Positions 25,545 to 33,918 of a stretch of 64,000 nt of DNA are shown piece after piece (position 1 is the stretch's first letter; every line of letters starts with the position of its first letter). Below the pieces are notes generated by a model. The model was not told the DNA's origin. It did not search any database and was given only the letters and a program-made list of their open reading frames with translations. The stretch spans positions 29,573 through 93,572 of the forward strand of contig DASSEV010000089.1 of the NCBI GenBank assembly GCA_035695105.1, read 5' to 3'. The position numbers were made by a program, and so were the translations under genes. This DNA comes from JAICYJ01 sp035695105. Its GTDB lineage: Bacteria > Actinomycetota > Thermoleophilia > Gaiellales > JAICJC01.

Positions 25545-26486
25545 ATGGCCGACTGGCTAAACCAGCTGTGGGACGCCCTCACCGCGGTGTCGGTGCCGCT
25601 GCTGCTGCTCGGCCTCGCGTTCCAGGCCGGCCAGACGCTGTTCGTCGCGCTCGCATGGCGCAACATCCTCCGCTACTCCTACGGCAAGGAGAACGTGGGC
25701 TACCGGCCCGTGCTGGCCTACTACGCCGGCGGCGTCGGCATCAACGCCGTACTACCTGCGTCGGCCGGCACCGTCGCGATGATCGGCCTCTTCCGCGCGC
25801 GCATCCGCGGGGCGACCGTGCCCGGCATCCTGGGCGCCACCGTCGTGCAGAACATCTTCTTCGTCGTCGTCAGCGCAGCGGTCTACCTCTGGCTGTTCCT
25901 CGGCGCGGCGGGATCGTTCGACGTCGAGTTCGAGTGGTTCCATGACCATCCGACTGCCACCGCCATCATCCTGATCGGCGGGGCGGTGCTGGTCTGGATC
26001 GTTGGACGCATCCTGTACACGCGATTCCACAGCGCCTGGGAGAGCGCGCTCGAGGGCGGCGGGATCCTCGGCAACCGGCGGCTGTTCCTCATCCAGGTGG
26101 TCGGCGTCGAGGCGCTGTCCTACATCTGCCGGATGTGCGTCAACGCCACGTTCATGCACGCCTTCGGCGTCCCGGTCTCGGTCACGAACGTCTTCCTGAT
26201 CGTCGCCGCCTCGTCCATCTCCTCGACGGTCGCCCTGCTTCCCGGCGCCGTCGGCGCGCAGACGGCGCTTGCCACGGTCGTCCTCAAGGGCACCGCGCCG
26301 ACCGAGGTGATCAGCGCCTACACGATCGGGCAGGCGGTCATCACCACCGCCTTCAACGTCGCGCTGGGCACCTTCCTGCTCGCCCGTGAGATCGGCTGGC
26401 CGGCAACCAAGGCGATGTTCCACCGCCGCCGCAAGGGCGAGAGCGACCCCGAGGCGGTCGCCGAGACGCTCGACGCTCCGAGCTAG
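25545..26486 (+). CDS. lysylphosphatidylglycerol synthase TM-region (UPF0104) membrane protein
   Basis: A 313-residue membrane protein with about eight helices. VLAYYAGGVGINAVLPASAGTVAMIGLFR (split across a loop) and STVALLPGAVGAQTALATVVL are the two repeat signatures of the family. ATG 25545 sits just before the first helix; the frame is open to GTG 25473, which would lie inside the upstream operator cluster, so the shorter form is preferred, although no clear ribosome site is seen. Role: flipping of a lipid, possibly an aminoacyl-phospholipid made by 8831-10411. Its stop overlaps that of the next minus-strand gene. Confidence 0.8.
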   Translation: MADWLNQLWDALTAVSVPLLLLGLAFQAGQTLFVALAWRNILRYSYGKENVGYRPVLAYYAGGVGINAVLPASAGTVAMIGLFRARIRGATVPGILGATVVQNIFFVVVSAAVYLWLFLGAAGSFDVEFEWFHDHPTATAIILIGGAVLVWIVGRILYTRFHSAWESALEGGGILGNRRLFLIQVVGVEALSYICRMCVNATFMHAFGVPVSVTNVFLIVAASSISSTVALLPGAVGAQTALATVVLKGTAPTEVISAYTIGQAVITTAFNVALGTFLLAREIGWPATKAMFHRRRKGESDPEAVAETLDAPS

Positions 26487-26974
26487 GACTGGGCGCGCCG
26501 CAGGTGCTCGAGCGTGCGGTCGTCGATGCGGCTCTTCGTGACCCGGCGGCTGCCCCGCAGCACCGCGTCGAATCGCTCCGACGCCCCCGCATCGGCCACG
26601 ATCACGACGCCGGCGGAGTTCGGGGGCAGCGTGTTCTCGATCGCGTCCAGCACCGGGCGCAGCGGGCTGCGCCGGTCGCGCACCGCACCCACCAGCGCCC
26701 CGGCCGCCGATGTCGCCACGACGCCGGGCCCGAGCACCGCGCCCACCGCTGCACCGGCCGCCGCCCCCGCGGCCGCACCGCCGTGGGCGTGGGCGGGCGC
26801 CACCGGGGTCGCGTCGAGCTTGCCGTCCGCGGCGCGTGTGACCACGGCCGCCTGCGGCCCGCCGCCCTGCGCGTCACCAAGCGCCGCACATGCCGAGGAT
26901 GCGTCGGCCGCGTCGTCGTAGGCGGCCACGATCAGCGTCGCAGAGCCGCGGTTGGGATCGTCGTTCGGCGCCAT
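26483..26974 (-). CDS. DUF1269/DUF6325-type protein
   Basis: A 163-residue protein: an N-terminal alpha-beta unit (TLIVAAYDDAADASSACAAL), a central Gly/Ala-rich hydrophobic hairpin (GGAAAGAAAGAAVGAVLGPG) and a C-terminal alpha-beta unit (NSAGVVIVADAGASERFDAVL). This is the layout of DUF1269-type membrane-associated proteins, also found at 41068, 41737 and 48258. ATG 26974 has GATGCT six bases upstream and a 17-bp box 34 bases upstream (27009-27025), so its mRNA is probably leaderless and regulated with the 33-50 kb set. Function unknown; these genes cluster with stress membrane proteins. Confidence 0.65.
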   Translation of the reverse strand: MAPNDDPNRGSATLIVAAYDDAADASSACAALGDAQGGGPQAAVVTRAADGKLDATPVAPAHAHGGAAAGAAAGAAVGAVLGPGVVATSAAGALVGAVRDRRSPLRPVLDAIENTLPPNSAGVVIVADAGASERFDAVLRGSRRVTKSRIDDRTLEHLRRAQS

Positions 26975-27008
26975 CGCCGGAGCATCGCCACGCACGCAGC
27001 CGATGCCA

Positions 27009-27025
27009 TCGCCCGGTTCGGATGA
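27009..27025 (-). promoter_or_regulatory. 17-bp regulon box (for 26974)
   Basis: Minus strand TCATCCGAACCGGGCGA, followed after 22 bases by GATGCT and after 34 bases by the ATG. Back to back with the box at 27046. Confidence 0.6.
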
Positions 27026-27045
27026 ACGGCGTGGCCGCCGCCAGT

Positions 27046-27062
27046 TCCCCCGTTCGGGATGA
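27046..27062 (+). promoter_or_regulatory. 17-bp regulon box (for 27097)
   Basis: TCCCCCGTTCGGGATGA; 22 bases later CAGTGT, 34 bases later the ATG of the RDD gene. The right half is the better conserved. Confidence 0.55.
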
Positions 27063-27096
27063 TGAGGCCGACGCGGGAGCGGGCCAGTGTGTGGCG

Positions 27097-28032
27097 ATGA
27101 GCACCAACGGGGACCGGTCGTCGCGCATCGCCGGTGCCGCGGGACGCGCCGCCTCGATCCCGCGCCGGGCCGCGGTGCGCGCGTGGCGGGACGGCATGGA
27201 GGGTGTGGTCGACGCCACGCTCGCCTCCCCGGAGCTGCTACGGGCGATCGACCGGGCGCTTGAGGGCCCGCTCCCCGAGCACATCGTGCAGTCGGCCGTG
27301 CGTGCGCACCTCGCCGACCGCGTCGCCGCCGAGCTGATCCGCGCCGGCGAGGTCGACCGTGTCGTCGACGGCATCCTGGCCAGCCCGCGCGCCGGTGAGG
27401 TGGCGCGCCGGCTGATGGAGGATCCCGAGGTGCGCCGTGCCGTTGCCTCGCTGATCAGCGCCGAGGAGGTCGGCGACGCGCTGGCGGCCGAGACCAGCGG
27501 CGTCGCCCACGACGTCGTCCGCGACCTCCGTACGGCATCTCGTTTGGCCGACCGGCGGCTGTCACGCCGAGCGGCCGCCCGAGGGGACGGCTTCGCCGGG
27601 CTGGCCAGCCGCGCCCTGGCCGCCGGCATCGACCTGCTGATGCTGATGGTCGCCTACACGTCCGTGCTGGGCATGGGAGCGCTCGTCAGCTCGCTCGTCG
27701 GCGGCTTCCGCCCGGAATGGCTCGTCAGCGCGCTGCTCGCCGTCGGTTGGACAATCGTCACCGGGGCGTATTTCGTCGTCTGCTGGTCGCTCGCCGGTCA
27801 GACGCTGGGCATGCGGCTGATGTCGATCCGCGTGGTCGGCCGGGACGGACGCCCGCCCTCGGCCGGCCGCTCCGTGGGCCGGTACCTCGCGACCCTGCTG
27901 GCCGTCGTTCCCTTGCTCGCGGGGTATCTGCCGGTGCTCGGCGACGGCCGGCGCCGGGCGCTCTCGGACATGATCGCCGGGACGACCGTCGTCTACACCA
28001 CCGATCCGGCCGGCAGGCGGGGGACGCGGTAG
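27097..28032 (+). CDS. RDD-family membrane protein with helical N-terminal domain
   Basis: A 311-residue protein. The first 150 residues are soluble, helical and repetitive (DATLASPELLRAIDRAL, DGILASPRAGEVARRLM, DPEVRRAVASL), resembling short helical repeats. From about residue 165 an RDD domain begins: GFAGLASRALAAGIDLLML has the Arg and Asp after which the family is named, and GQTLGMRLMSIRVVGRDG is its second signature. ATG 27097 is six bases after CAGTGT and 34 after a regulon box. RDD proteins are implicated in transport or ion exchange, but this hybrid's role is unknown. Confidence 0.8.
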   Translation: MSTNGDRSSRIAGAAGRAASIPRRAAVRAWRDGMEGVVDATLASPELLRAIDRALEGPLPEHIVQSAVRAHLADRVAAELIRAGEVDRVVDGILASPRAGEVARRLMEDPEVRRAVASLISAEEVGDALAAETSGVAHDVVRDLRTASRLADRRLSRRAAARGDGFAGLASRALAAGIDLLMLMVAYTSVLGMGALVSSLVGGFRPEWLVSALLAVGWTIVTGAYFVVCWSLAGQTLGMRLMSIRVVGRDGRPPSAGRSVGRYLATLLAVVPLLAGYLPVLGDGRRRALSDMIAGTTVVYTTDPAGRRGTR

Positions 28033-28034
28033 CG

Positions 28035-28451
28035 GTGGCCCCGCCGCAGCCCGATGCCGTCGAGATGGAGCGCTGCGGGCTCACCCACGTGGTGACGCTC
28101 CGCGGCCGCCACGACCGCTCGACAGCCCCGGTGGTCGAGGACGTGCTGCGCCAGGTGCTGACCTCAGCGCCGCTGGGCGGCGCCAGGCTCGTGATGGTGG
28201 ACGTGGGGTCGGTCGAGTGGTGCGACGAGTCGCTGACGTGCGCACTCGTCGCTGCGCACGACGCGCACTGCGGCGATGGCGACACCGTACTGGTGCTCGC
28301 GGTACGGGAGTCGGCCTCGGTCGTCAGCCGTGCGCTGGTCACCGCCGGCGTCTGCGATGTGATCCCCACCTTCAGCGGCCGCGACGCCGCGCTTGCCGCC
28401 CTCGAGGTGGCGTACCTGGAAGCCCTCTGGGCCCACGCCGGCCGCCGCTGA
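28035..28451 (+). CDS. STAS-domain protein
   Basis: A 138-residue protein starting at GTG 28035, two bases after the RDD stop. GLTHVVTLRGRHDRSTAPVVEDVL and then VMVDVGSVEWCDESLTCALVAAH follow the STAS pattern (each quoted here in part), with a serine at the switch helix; a C-terminal helix follows. It probably acts as an anti-anti-sigma factor or a sensor subunit, cotranscribed with the RDD protein. The gene ends directly against the stop of the convergent LuxR regulator. Confidence 0.65.
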   Translation: MAPPQPDAVEMERCGLTHVVTLRGRHDRSTAPVVEDVLRQVLTSAPLGGARLVMVDVGSVEWCDESLTCALVAAHDAHCGDGDTVLVLAVRESASVVSRALVTAGVCDVIPTFSGRDAALAALEVAYLEALWAHAGRR

Positions 28452-30923
28452 CTACAGCAGGCCGAGCTCGCCGGCGCGGCGGACCGCCTCGGACCGGCTG
28501 GTCACGCCGAGCTTGCGGTACGTCGAGATCGCCTCTGTCTTGACCGTGTGGCGCGACAGGAACAGGTGGTCGCCGATCTCGCGGAAGGACAGGTGGGTGG
28601 GCAGCAGCCGAAGCACCCGGAGCTCCGCCGGGGTGAGATGCCCGGCCCGGTCGAGCGAGACGGCCGGGAAGGCGTCGAGCGTTGCAGCCAGGGCGTCCAG
28701 CTCCGCGTTCAGCCCGGCCGCGTCGGTCCGCCCCTGCGGCCAGGCTGCTCGCGCGGCCTCGAGGTGCACGCGGGCGTCGTTGCCGTTGCCGAGCTGCACC
28801 GCAGCCCGGCAGAGCACCGACAGGGTCAGCGCGCGGAGCCATGGAGGCGGCGTGGGAACCGAGTCCATGGCCGCCACCGCGGCTCCGTAGCGCTCGCGCG
28901 CGGCCGAGTCGCTTCCCGCCTTCGCGCGCAGCAGCGCGAGCAGCGCATGCGAGAGCGCCGTGGCCGAACCGTCGGATCCGGCCAGCTTCTGCGCCTCTTC
29001 CGCCCGAAGCTGGGCCGCGCCGCGGTCGTCATCGTTGATCGCCGCGAGCGCGAGCTGTCCGTTCGCCAGCGCACGGATCCCGGGAGGCAGCAGCTCGCCC
29101 AGCCGGCATGCGTGCTCGAGACGATCGGCGGCACCCTCGTCGCCGGCCAGCTGGAGGGCTGCTCCGTGGACGTACTGGGCGACGATCTCCCAGACGCTGC
29201 CCGGCGGCGCCAGCTCGACGGCGCGCACGGCCGCATCGCGCATCGCGTGGCATCCGTCCGCGGCCACGACGGCAGCGAGCAGCTCGAGCGCGGCGCGCGC
29301 CTCGGCATCGGCCCCGCCGGCCTGCGCATTGCGCCCGACGACGGCGTAGGACATGGCTCCGTCGATCGCCCCCCGCCCCAGTGCCATCCATCCGAAGGCC
29401 GCCGCCAGGGACGGCTCGTCACGGATCTCCGCGCGGGTGAACCGGTCGCCGATGCCGGCCACGGCCTGATCGCGGACGAGCAGCGACGTCGAGGCGAGCT
29501 CGAGCAGCAGCCGTCCGGCCTGCCTGAGGTCGCCTCCCGCCTGCGCGTGGTTCGTGGCGGCGGCCGTGTCGCCGCGGCGTTCCAGCCAGGCGCTCGCACG
29601 CTGGTGCGCGCGGCGCACGGCGGCCGGCCGCCGGCGTGTGAGGTCGTCGAGCAGCATGTCGCGGAACAGCCCCTGCAGCCGGAACCACTCGCCCGTCTCG
29701 TCGAGCCGGGCGATCGGGACGTTCGACCGCTCGAGCCTTCGCAGCGTCTCGGCCGAGCCCTCGACGCCCAGGATGGCGTCGCAGAGCTCGCCGTTCAACC
29801 GCTCGGCGACGGCGGTTGCAGCCAGGAACTCCTGGTCATGCTCGGCCAGCGGCCGCAGGAACTCCTCCCGCAGCACCTCCTGAACCACCTGCTCCGGGAT
29901 CGGGCTCTCGCCGATCTGCGCGGCCGGGACGTCGTGCAGCCGTGTGGCGAGCATCGATACCTGCAGCCCCAGCGGCCAGCCTCCGGTTCTGCGCACCACG
30001 CGCTCGATCTGCTCTCCCGGAACATCCAGCCCGCCGGCCTCGAACAGCGCCCGGCCCTCGGAGGCCGACATGCTGAGATCGTCCGCCGTCATGCGCATCA
30101 CCGGCCGTGACCGGATCAGCCGCGCGACCGCGCCGTCGCCCAACTCCTCGCGGGAGGCGAGCACGAGCCGGCTTCCCTCGGGCAGGCCGGTCGCGATCCG
30201 CTCCACCATCGCGAGCGCCGGCCCCGTGGTCAGGTGATGCGCGTCGTCCAGCACGAGCACCTGCGACGGAGCGCCCTCCCGCGAGAGGAATGCCTCGATG
30301 CCGGCGCGGCGGCCACGGCGGGGCGTGCCCGCGGTGCCGGCGAGCGCCGCGGCGATGGCCGCGCTGAGCTGCTCCGGGTCGTCATGCTCCGGCCCGAGCG
30401 TGGCCCATGCGAACGGCCGTGGGTCAGACGCGTCCCACTGCCGGAGCAGGGTCGTCTTGCCGTAGCCGGCGGGCGCGCGGAGCACGACGACCGCGGCAGG
30501 CGTCCGCGACAGCGAGAGCAGCAGCGCACGGCGAGGAACCACGGCATTCGGCCCACCGCTCGGCGGCCCGCTCGGGCCTTCTCGCAGCACGACCACGGAG
30601 GCGACCACGTCGCCGGCCTGCGAGTGCACGGGGGAGGCCGTCACGTCGAGCGGCGCTCCGGCGTCGTCCGGCGCGATCCGGACGTCGGTCACCGTCCCGG
30701 AAAGCGAGCCGTGCACGGCCTCGCGTACCGGGCCGGCCGCCCAGGCGGGCACGAGGTCATCGAAGCCCGGCGCGCCGCCGGCCGGGAGCCCGTCGCCCCA
30801 GCGGTCACGCGCGTGCAGCACGCGCAGGCTCGAGTCGACGATGAACAGCGCCTCGTCCCTGAAGACAGAGACGACCGTCGATCCGGGCGTCGGCGCGCCC
30901 GCGTGCTCGGCCGTCAGAGGCAT
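28452..30923 (-). CDS. MalT-type LuxR-family transcriptional regulator with PAS-like N-terminus
   Basis: An 823-residue regulator from ATG 30923. Residues about 15-110 look like a PAS domain (VFRDEALFIVDSSLRVLHA...). Residues about 145-330 form a STAND NTPase: P-loop APAGYGKTTLL near 154, Walker B VLVLDDAHHL, and a winged-helix segment. A long helical TPR-like region follows to about residue 740, then a LuxR HTH (LTPAELRVLRLLPTHLSF...LFLSRHTVKTEAISTYRKLG). STAND regulators oligomerise with ATP and an inducer to activate promoters. It is divergent from the NarL-type kinase gene at 31124, with a palindrome between them. Confidence 0.92.
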   Translation of the reverse strand: MPLTAEHAGAPTPGSTVVSVFRDEALFIVDSSLRVLHARDRWGDGLPAGGAPGFDDLVPAWAAGPVREAVHGSLSGTVTDVRIAPDDAGAPLDVTASPVHSQAGDVVASVVVLREGPSGPPSGGPNAVVPRRALLLSLSRTPAAVVVLRAPAGYGKTTLLRQWDASDPRPFAWATLGPEHDDPEQLSAAIAAALAGTAGTPRRGRRAGIEAFLSREGAPSQVLVLDDAHHLTTGPALAMVERIATGLPEGSRLVLASREELGDGAVARLIRSRPVMRMTADDLSMSASEGRALFEAGGLDVPGEQIERVVRRTGGWPLGLQVSMLATRLHDVPAAQIGESPIPEQVVQEVLREEFLRPLAEHDQEFLAATAVAERLNGELCDAILGVEGSAETLRRLERSNVPIARLDETGEWFRLQGLFRDMLLDDLTRRRPAAVRRAHQRASAWLERRGDTAAATNHAQAGGDLRQAGRLLLELASTSLLVRDQAVAGIGDRFTRAEIRDEPSLAAAFGWMALGRGAIDGAMSYAVVGRNAQAGGADAEARAALELLAAVVAADGCHAMRDAAVRAVELAPPGSVWEIVAQYVHGAALQLAGDEGAADRLEHACRLGELLPPGIRALANGQLALAAINDDDRGAAQLRAEEAQKLAGSDGSATALSHALLALLRAKAGSDSAARERYGAAVAAMDSVPTPPPWLRALTLSVLCRAAVQLGNGNDARVHLEAARAAWPQGRTDAAGLNAELDALAATLDAFPAVSLDRAGHLTPAELRVLRLLPTHLSFREIGDHLFLSRHTVKTEAISTYRKLGVTSRSEAVRRAGELGLL

Positions 30924-31009
30924 GGCTCTCCCTGTGGACACCAAACGATGGTGGCACGTGAGACAACTGCCGCCATCCGGATATTCCTGCAACTCGGGTC
31001 AGGCTCCGC

Positions 31010-31029
31010 ACCACCACGACTGTGGTGGT
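31010..31029. promoter_or_regulatory. palindromic operator candidate between LuxR regulator and sensor kinase
   Basis: ACCACCAC and GTGGTGGT form a perfect 8-bp inverted repeat around a 4-base centre, with another CACCACC half-site at 31032. It lies about 37 bases upstream of the kinase -35 and 87 bases upstream of the LuxR start. Confidence 0.4.
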
Positions 31030-31065
31030 AGCACCACCTGGCTCTGCGTGGATGCCCCGCCCCGT

Positions 31066-31094
31066 TTGACGCCAATTGACCGCCAGCATAGAGT
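31066..31094 (+). promoter_or_regulatory. promoter of the NarL-type kinase operon
   Basis: TTGACG (31066-31071), 17-base spacer, TAGAGT (31089-31094). Transcription would start near 31101, leaving a 23-base leader that holds the GGAGGAGG ribosome site. It has no 17-bp box. Confidence 0.55.
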
Positions 31095-31123
31095 CGCCGA
31101 AGCGGCGGAGGAGGATGTATCCC

Positions 31124-33139
31124 ATGTCCGAGGGCGAGCTGCCTGGACGGCGCATTTGGCTGCTTTCAGCGGTCGCACTGGCGGCTGCCGCGGCCACGGT
31201 GTTCGCCGCCTGGGCGGCCTCGCAGAGCACCACCCTCCTCAACCCGGACCTGCAGGAGGCGTGGCGGCCGGCGTTCGTTGCGACATACGCGGCCGCCGGC
31301 CTCTACCTCTGGCAGCTGCGACCCGCCTCGCCCACGGGCGGCCGCATCGCCGGCCTGGCACTGCTCTACGGGCTCACATCCCTGAACGCCTTCAGCCAGC
31401 CCTGGCTGTTCACCGCGGGGCGGATGGCCGTCGCCGTCTTCGTCGCGGCCATGGTGTACGTCTTCCTGGCCTACCCTGCCCATCGCCTGGCGCGCCGAGA
31501 CCGCATCCGCGCCGCCGCACTGGGCGTTGCACTGGTCGTCGTCTGGGCGCTGACGCTGCTCTGCAGCCCCACATTCCCGCCGAGCGGCGCGCTCAGCGCC
31601 TGCCGTGAGCCGTGCCCGACCAACCCCGCGCGAGTGGTCGACTCGTCAGCGCTCGGCACGATCGGTCGGGCGGGCGTGACGGCGGTCACCGCGCTGCTGC
31701 TCCTGCTTGTCATCGTCGGCCTGGCCCGGAAGGTCCGCTCCCCGGGCCCCTTTCGCCGCTACCTGTTCGGCCCGCCCCTGGGAGCCGCGATCGGCCTGGC
31801 CGCCTCGTACGCCTGCTACACCGTCCTCGTTGCGCGCGGGATCGGCCATCCCTGGCCGCTGGCGCTGACCACCATCGTGTTCGGCATCGCCGTTCCCATC
31901 TGCCTTGTCGGAGGCCAGCTGTGGGCGGTGAGTAGCGCAGGCGGCCGCCTGCAGCGTCTGGTGCTCGATGTCCCCCCCGCGCAGGTAACGCAGGCACGCC
32001 TGCAGGACACCCTGCGCACGACCCTCGAGGACCCGTCGCTGCGCTTCTGGTGCTGGAGCAGCTCGCAGCGTGCCTTCGTCGACCCGGCCGGGGACGTCCT
32101 CGGTGTCCCGCACCCGGAGGAGGTCGCCACGACCGCCTTCGAGCCGGAGGGGCGCCCCGGCGGAGCGCTCACACACGATCCCATGCTGCTCGACCTTGCC
32201 CCCGTGCCCGAGACGCTGGCTGCGACGGCCGTCACGCTGCTCGACGACGCCTCACTGCGCGAGGAGCTCCGCGGAGCCCGCCAGCGGCTCGCCTCCACCT
32301 CTCACGCGGAGCGCGTGCGGCTCGAGCGCGATCTGCACGACGGCATCCAACCGCGGCTGACGAGCCTCGGGGTCAAGCTGGCCGAGGCGCGCGGGCAGGC
32401 GGAGTCGCCGGCGCTGCAGGAGCTGCTGGCCGAAGCCGAGCGGGCGGTCGCCGGCCTGGCCGCCGACGTGCGGACGCTGGCCCATGAGCTGTATCCGCCA
32501 GGCCTGCACGAGGACGGGCTCGCCGCCGCGTTGCGGGCAGGCGCGGAACGAACGGGCGTGACCGTGTCGGACGAGGGCATCGGCCCGCTCACCCCGGCCG
32601 TCGAGGAGGCGCTCTACCACGCAGCCCTCGAGGCGGTGCGCAACTCGCTTCGGCACGGCGGCGACGGCGCCCTCATCACGGTCACCCTCCGCCGCGACCA
32701 GCACGATGCCGTGGCCGAGATCACCGACGACGGTGTCGGCTTCGACCTGGCGTCTGCGCGAACCGGCCTCGGAACCGTGAACATGCGCGACCGGGCGGGC
32801 GCCGTGGGCGGGCGCGTCGACGTGGTCTCGCATCCTGGCGACGGGACGACGGTCACCATCCGCGCCCCATTGACCGGCGCCGGAACGGACGGCGATGCGC
32901 GTCAGCACACGGTGGCGCTCCTACTCGAGACGGCCGAGCGGCATCGCGTCGCCGCCGGGCTGCACCGGCGCGCGGCCGACTTCTGGGAGACCCGTGGAGA
33001 CGATGCACGCGTCTCGGAGGAGCGAGCGGCGGCCGCAGCGGCGATGGTTCGCGCGCGGGAGGCACGTTCGACGGCCCGCGCGCTCGACCGCAGCTCGGTG
33101 TCGGGAGTGGACGGGGACGGGGCAATGCCCGTACCGTGA
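31124..33139 (+). CDS. NarL-type sensor histidine kinase
   Basis: A 671-residue membrane kinase. ATG 31124 lies nine bases after GGAGGAGG; ATG 31115 directly abuts it. Six to seven hydrophobic helices (residues about 8-270) form the input region. A linker follows, then HisKA_3 dimerisation with ERDLHDGIQPRLTSLG (phospho-His near residue 406), and an HATPase domain (EAVRNSLRHGG, DDGVGFD, TGLGTVNMRDRAGAVGG; about 500-585). A helical C-terminal extension of about 75 residues is unusual. The cognate response regulator follows four bases later. Input signal unknown; a membrane-embedded cue is likely. Confidence 0.9.
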   Translation: MSEGELPGRRIWLLSAVALAAAAATVFAAWAASQSTTLLNPDLQEAWRPAFVATYAAAGLYLWQLRPASPTGGRIAGLALLYGLTSLNAFSQPWLFTAGRMAVAVFVAAMVYVFLAYPAHRLARRDRIRAAALGVALVVVWALTLLCSPTFPPSGALSACREPCPTNPARVVDSSALGTIGRAGVTAVTALLLLLVIVGLARKVRSPGPFRRYLFGPPLGAAIGLAASYACYTVLVARGIGHPWPLALTTIVFGIAVPICLVGGQLWAVSSAGGRLQRLVLDVPPAQVTQARLQDTLRTTLEDPSLRFWCWSSSQRAFVDPAGDVLGVPHPEEVATTAFEPEGRPGGALTHDPMLLDLAPVPETLAATAVTLLDDASLREELRGARQRLASTSHAERVRLERDLHDGIQPRLTSLGVKLAEARGQAESPALQELLAEAERAVAGLAADVRTLAHELYPPGLHEDGLAAALRAGAERTGVTVSDEGIGPLTPAVEEALYHAALEAVRNSLRHGGDGALITVTLRRDQHDAVAEITDDGVGFDLASARTGLGTVNMRDRAGAVGGRVDVVSHPGDGTTVTIRAPLTGAGTDGDARQHTVALLLETAERHRVAAGLHRRAADFWETRGDDARVSEERAAAAAAMVRAREARSTARALDRSSVSGVDGDGAMPVP

Positions 33140-33143
33140 GGGG

Positions 33144-33824
33144 GTGAGCGGTGGCACCTCGATACGCGTCGTCCTGGGGGAGGACAGCTACCTCGCCCGC
33201 GAGGGCATCATCCGCGCGCTCGAGCTGGCGGACGGCGTCGAGCTGGCCGGCGTGTGCGGCGACCTCGACTCGCTTCGCGAGACGGTCGAGTCTCAGCTGC
33301 CGGACGTCGTCCTGACCGATATCCGCATGCCGCCGACGAAGACCGACGAGGGCCTGCAGATCGCGTCCGAGCTGCGCGCCACGCACCCCGACATCGGCGT
33401 CGTCATCCTCAGCCAGCATGCCGAGGTGCTGTACGCGATGGATCTGTTCGAGGAGGGTGTCGAGCGGCGGGGCTACCTCCTCAAGGAGCAGGTCAAGGAC
33501 GGTGAGGAGCTGAGCCGTGCGCTGAAGATCGTGGCCGCTGGTGGGTCATACGTCGACGCCTCGGTGATCGGCCCGCTGATCGTGCGCGGCTACCAGTCGC
33601 ACTGGCTGCTCGAGCACCTGACGGCGAGGGAGCTCGACATCCTGCGGCTCGTCGCGGAGGGCCACAGTAACGCCGGCATCGCCTCGATCACCGGCATCAC
33701 GGTGCGCGGGGTGGAGCGGCATGTGAACGGCATCTTCGCCAAGCTCGGGCTGTCCGAGGATGCGGATGTCAACCGCCGGGTGAAGGCGGCGATCATGTAT
33801 CTGAGCGCGCCGCCGACGGGCTAG
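33144..33824 (+). CDS. NarL/FixJ-family response regulator
   Basis: A 226-residue regulator from GTG 33144. The receiver holds RVVLGEDSYLAREGI (acidic pair), VVLTDIRMPP (phospho-Asp near residue 59), SQHA and GYLLKE (lysine). The LuxR-type HTH is at about 150-205: LTARELDILRLVAEGHSNAGIA and VERHVNGIFAKLGL. It is paired with the kinase 31124-33139. Proteins of this family bind inverted repeats, often as activators; it is the closest-placed candidate to recognise the 17-bp boxes that begin nine bases after its stop codon. That assignment is inference. Confidence 0.92.
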   Translation: MSGGTSIRVVLGEDSYLAREGIIRALELADGVELAGVCGDLDSLRETVESQLPDVVLTDIRMPPTKTDEGLQIASELRATHPDIGVVILSQHAEVLYAMDLFEEGVERRGYLLKEQVKDGEELSRALKIVAAGGSYVDASVIGPLIVRGYQSHWLLEHLTARELDILRLVAEGHSNAGIASITGITVRGVERHVNGIFAKLGLSEDADVNRRVKAAIMYLSAPPTG

Positions 33825-33832
33825 CCGCTACA

Positions 33833-33849
33833 TCATCCCCTCGGGAGGA
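33833..33849 (+). promoter_or_regulatory. 17-bp regulon box (for 33919)
   Basis: TCATCCCCTCGGGAGGA, nearly palindromic; 23 bases later GAAGCT (33873-33878). Predicted start of transcription near 33885, giving a leader of about 34 bases. Confidence 0.6.
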
Positions 33850-33918
33850 CGCGCGGTCCGTCGCCGGGGCGGGAAGCTTTCGAGACACCGATCGACGCCT
33901 GCCGAAAGGACGACTGCG

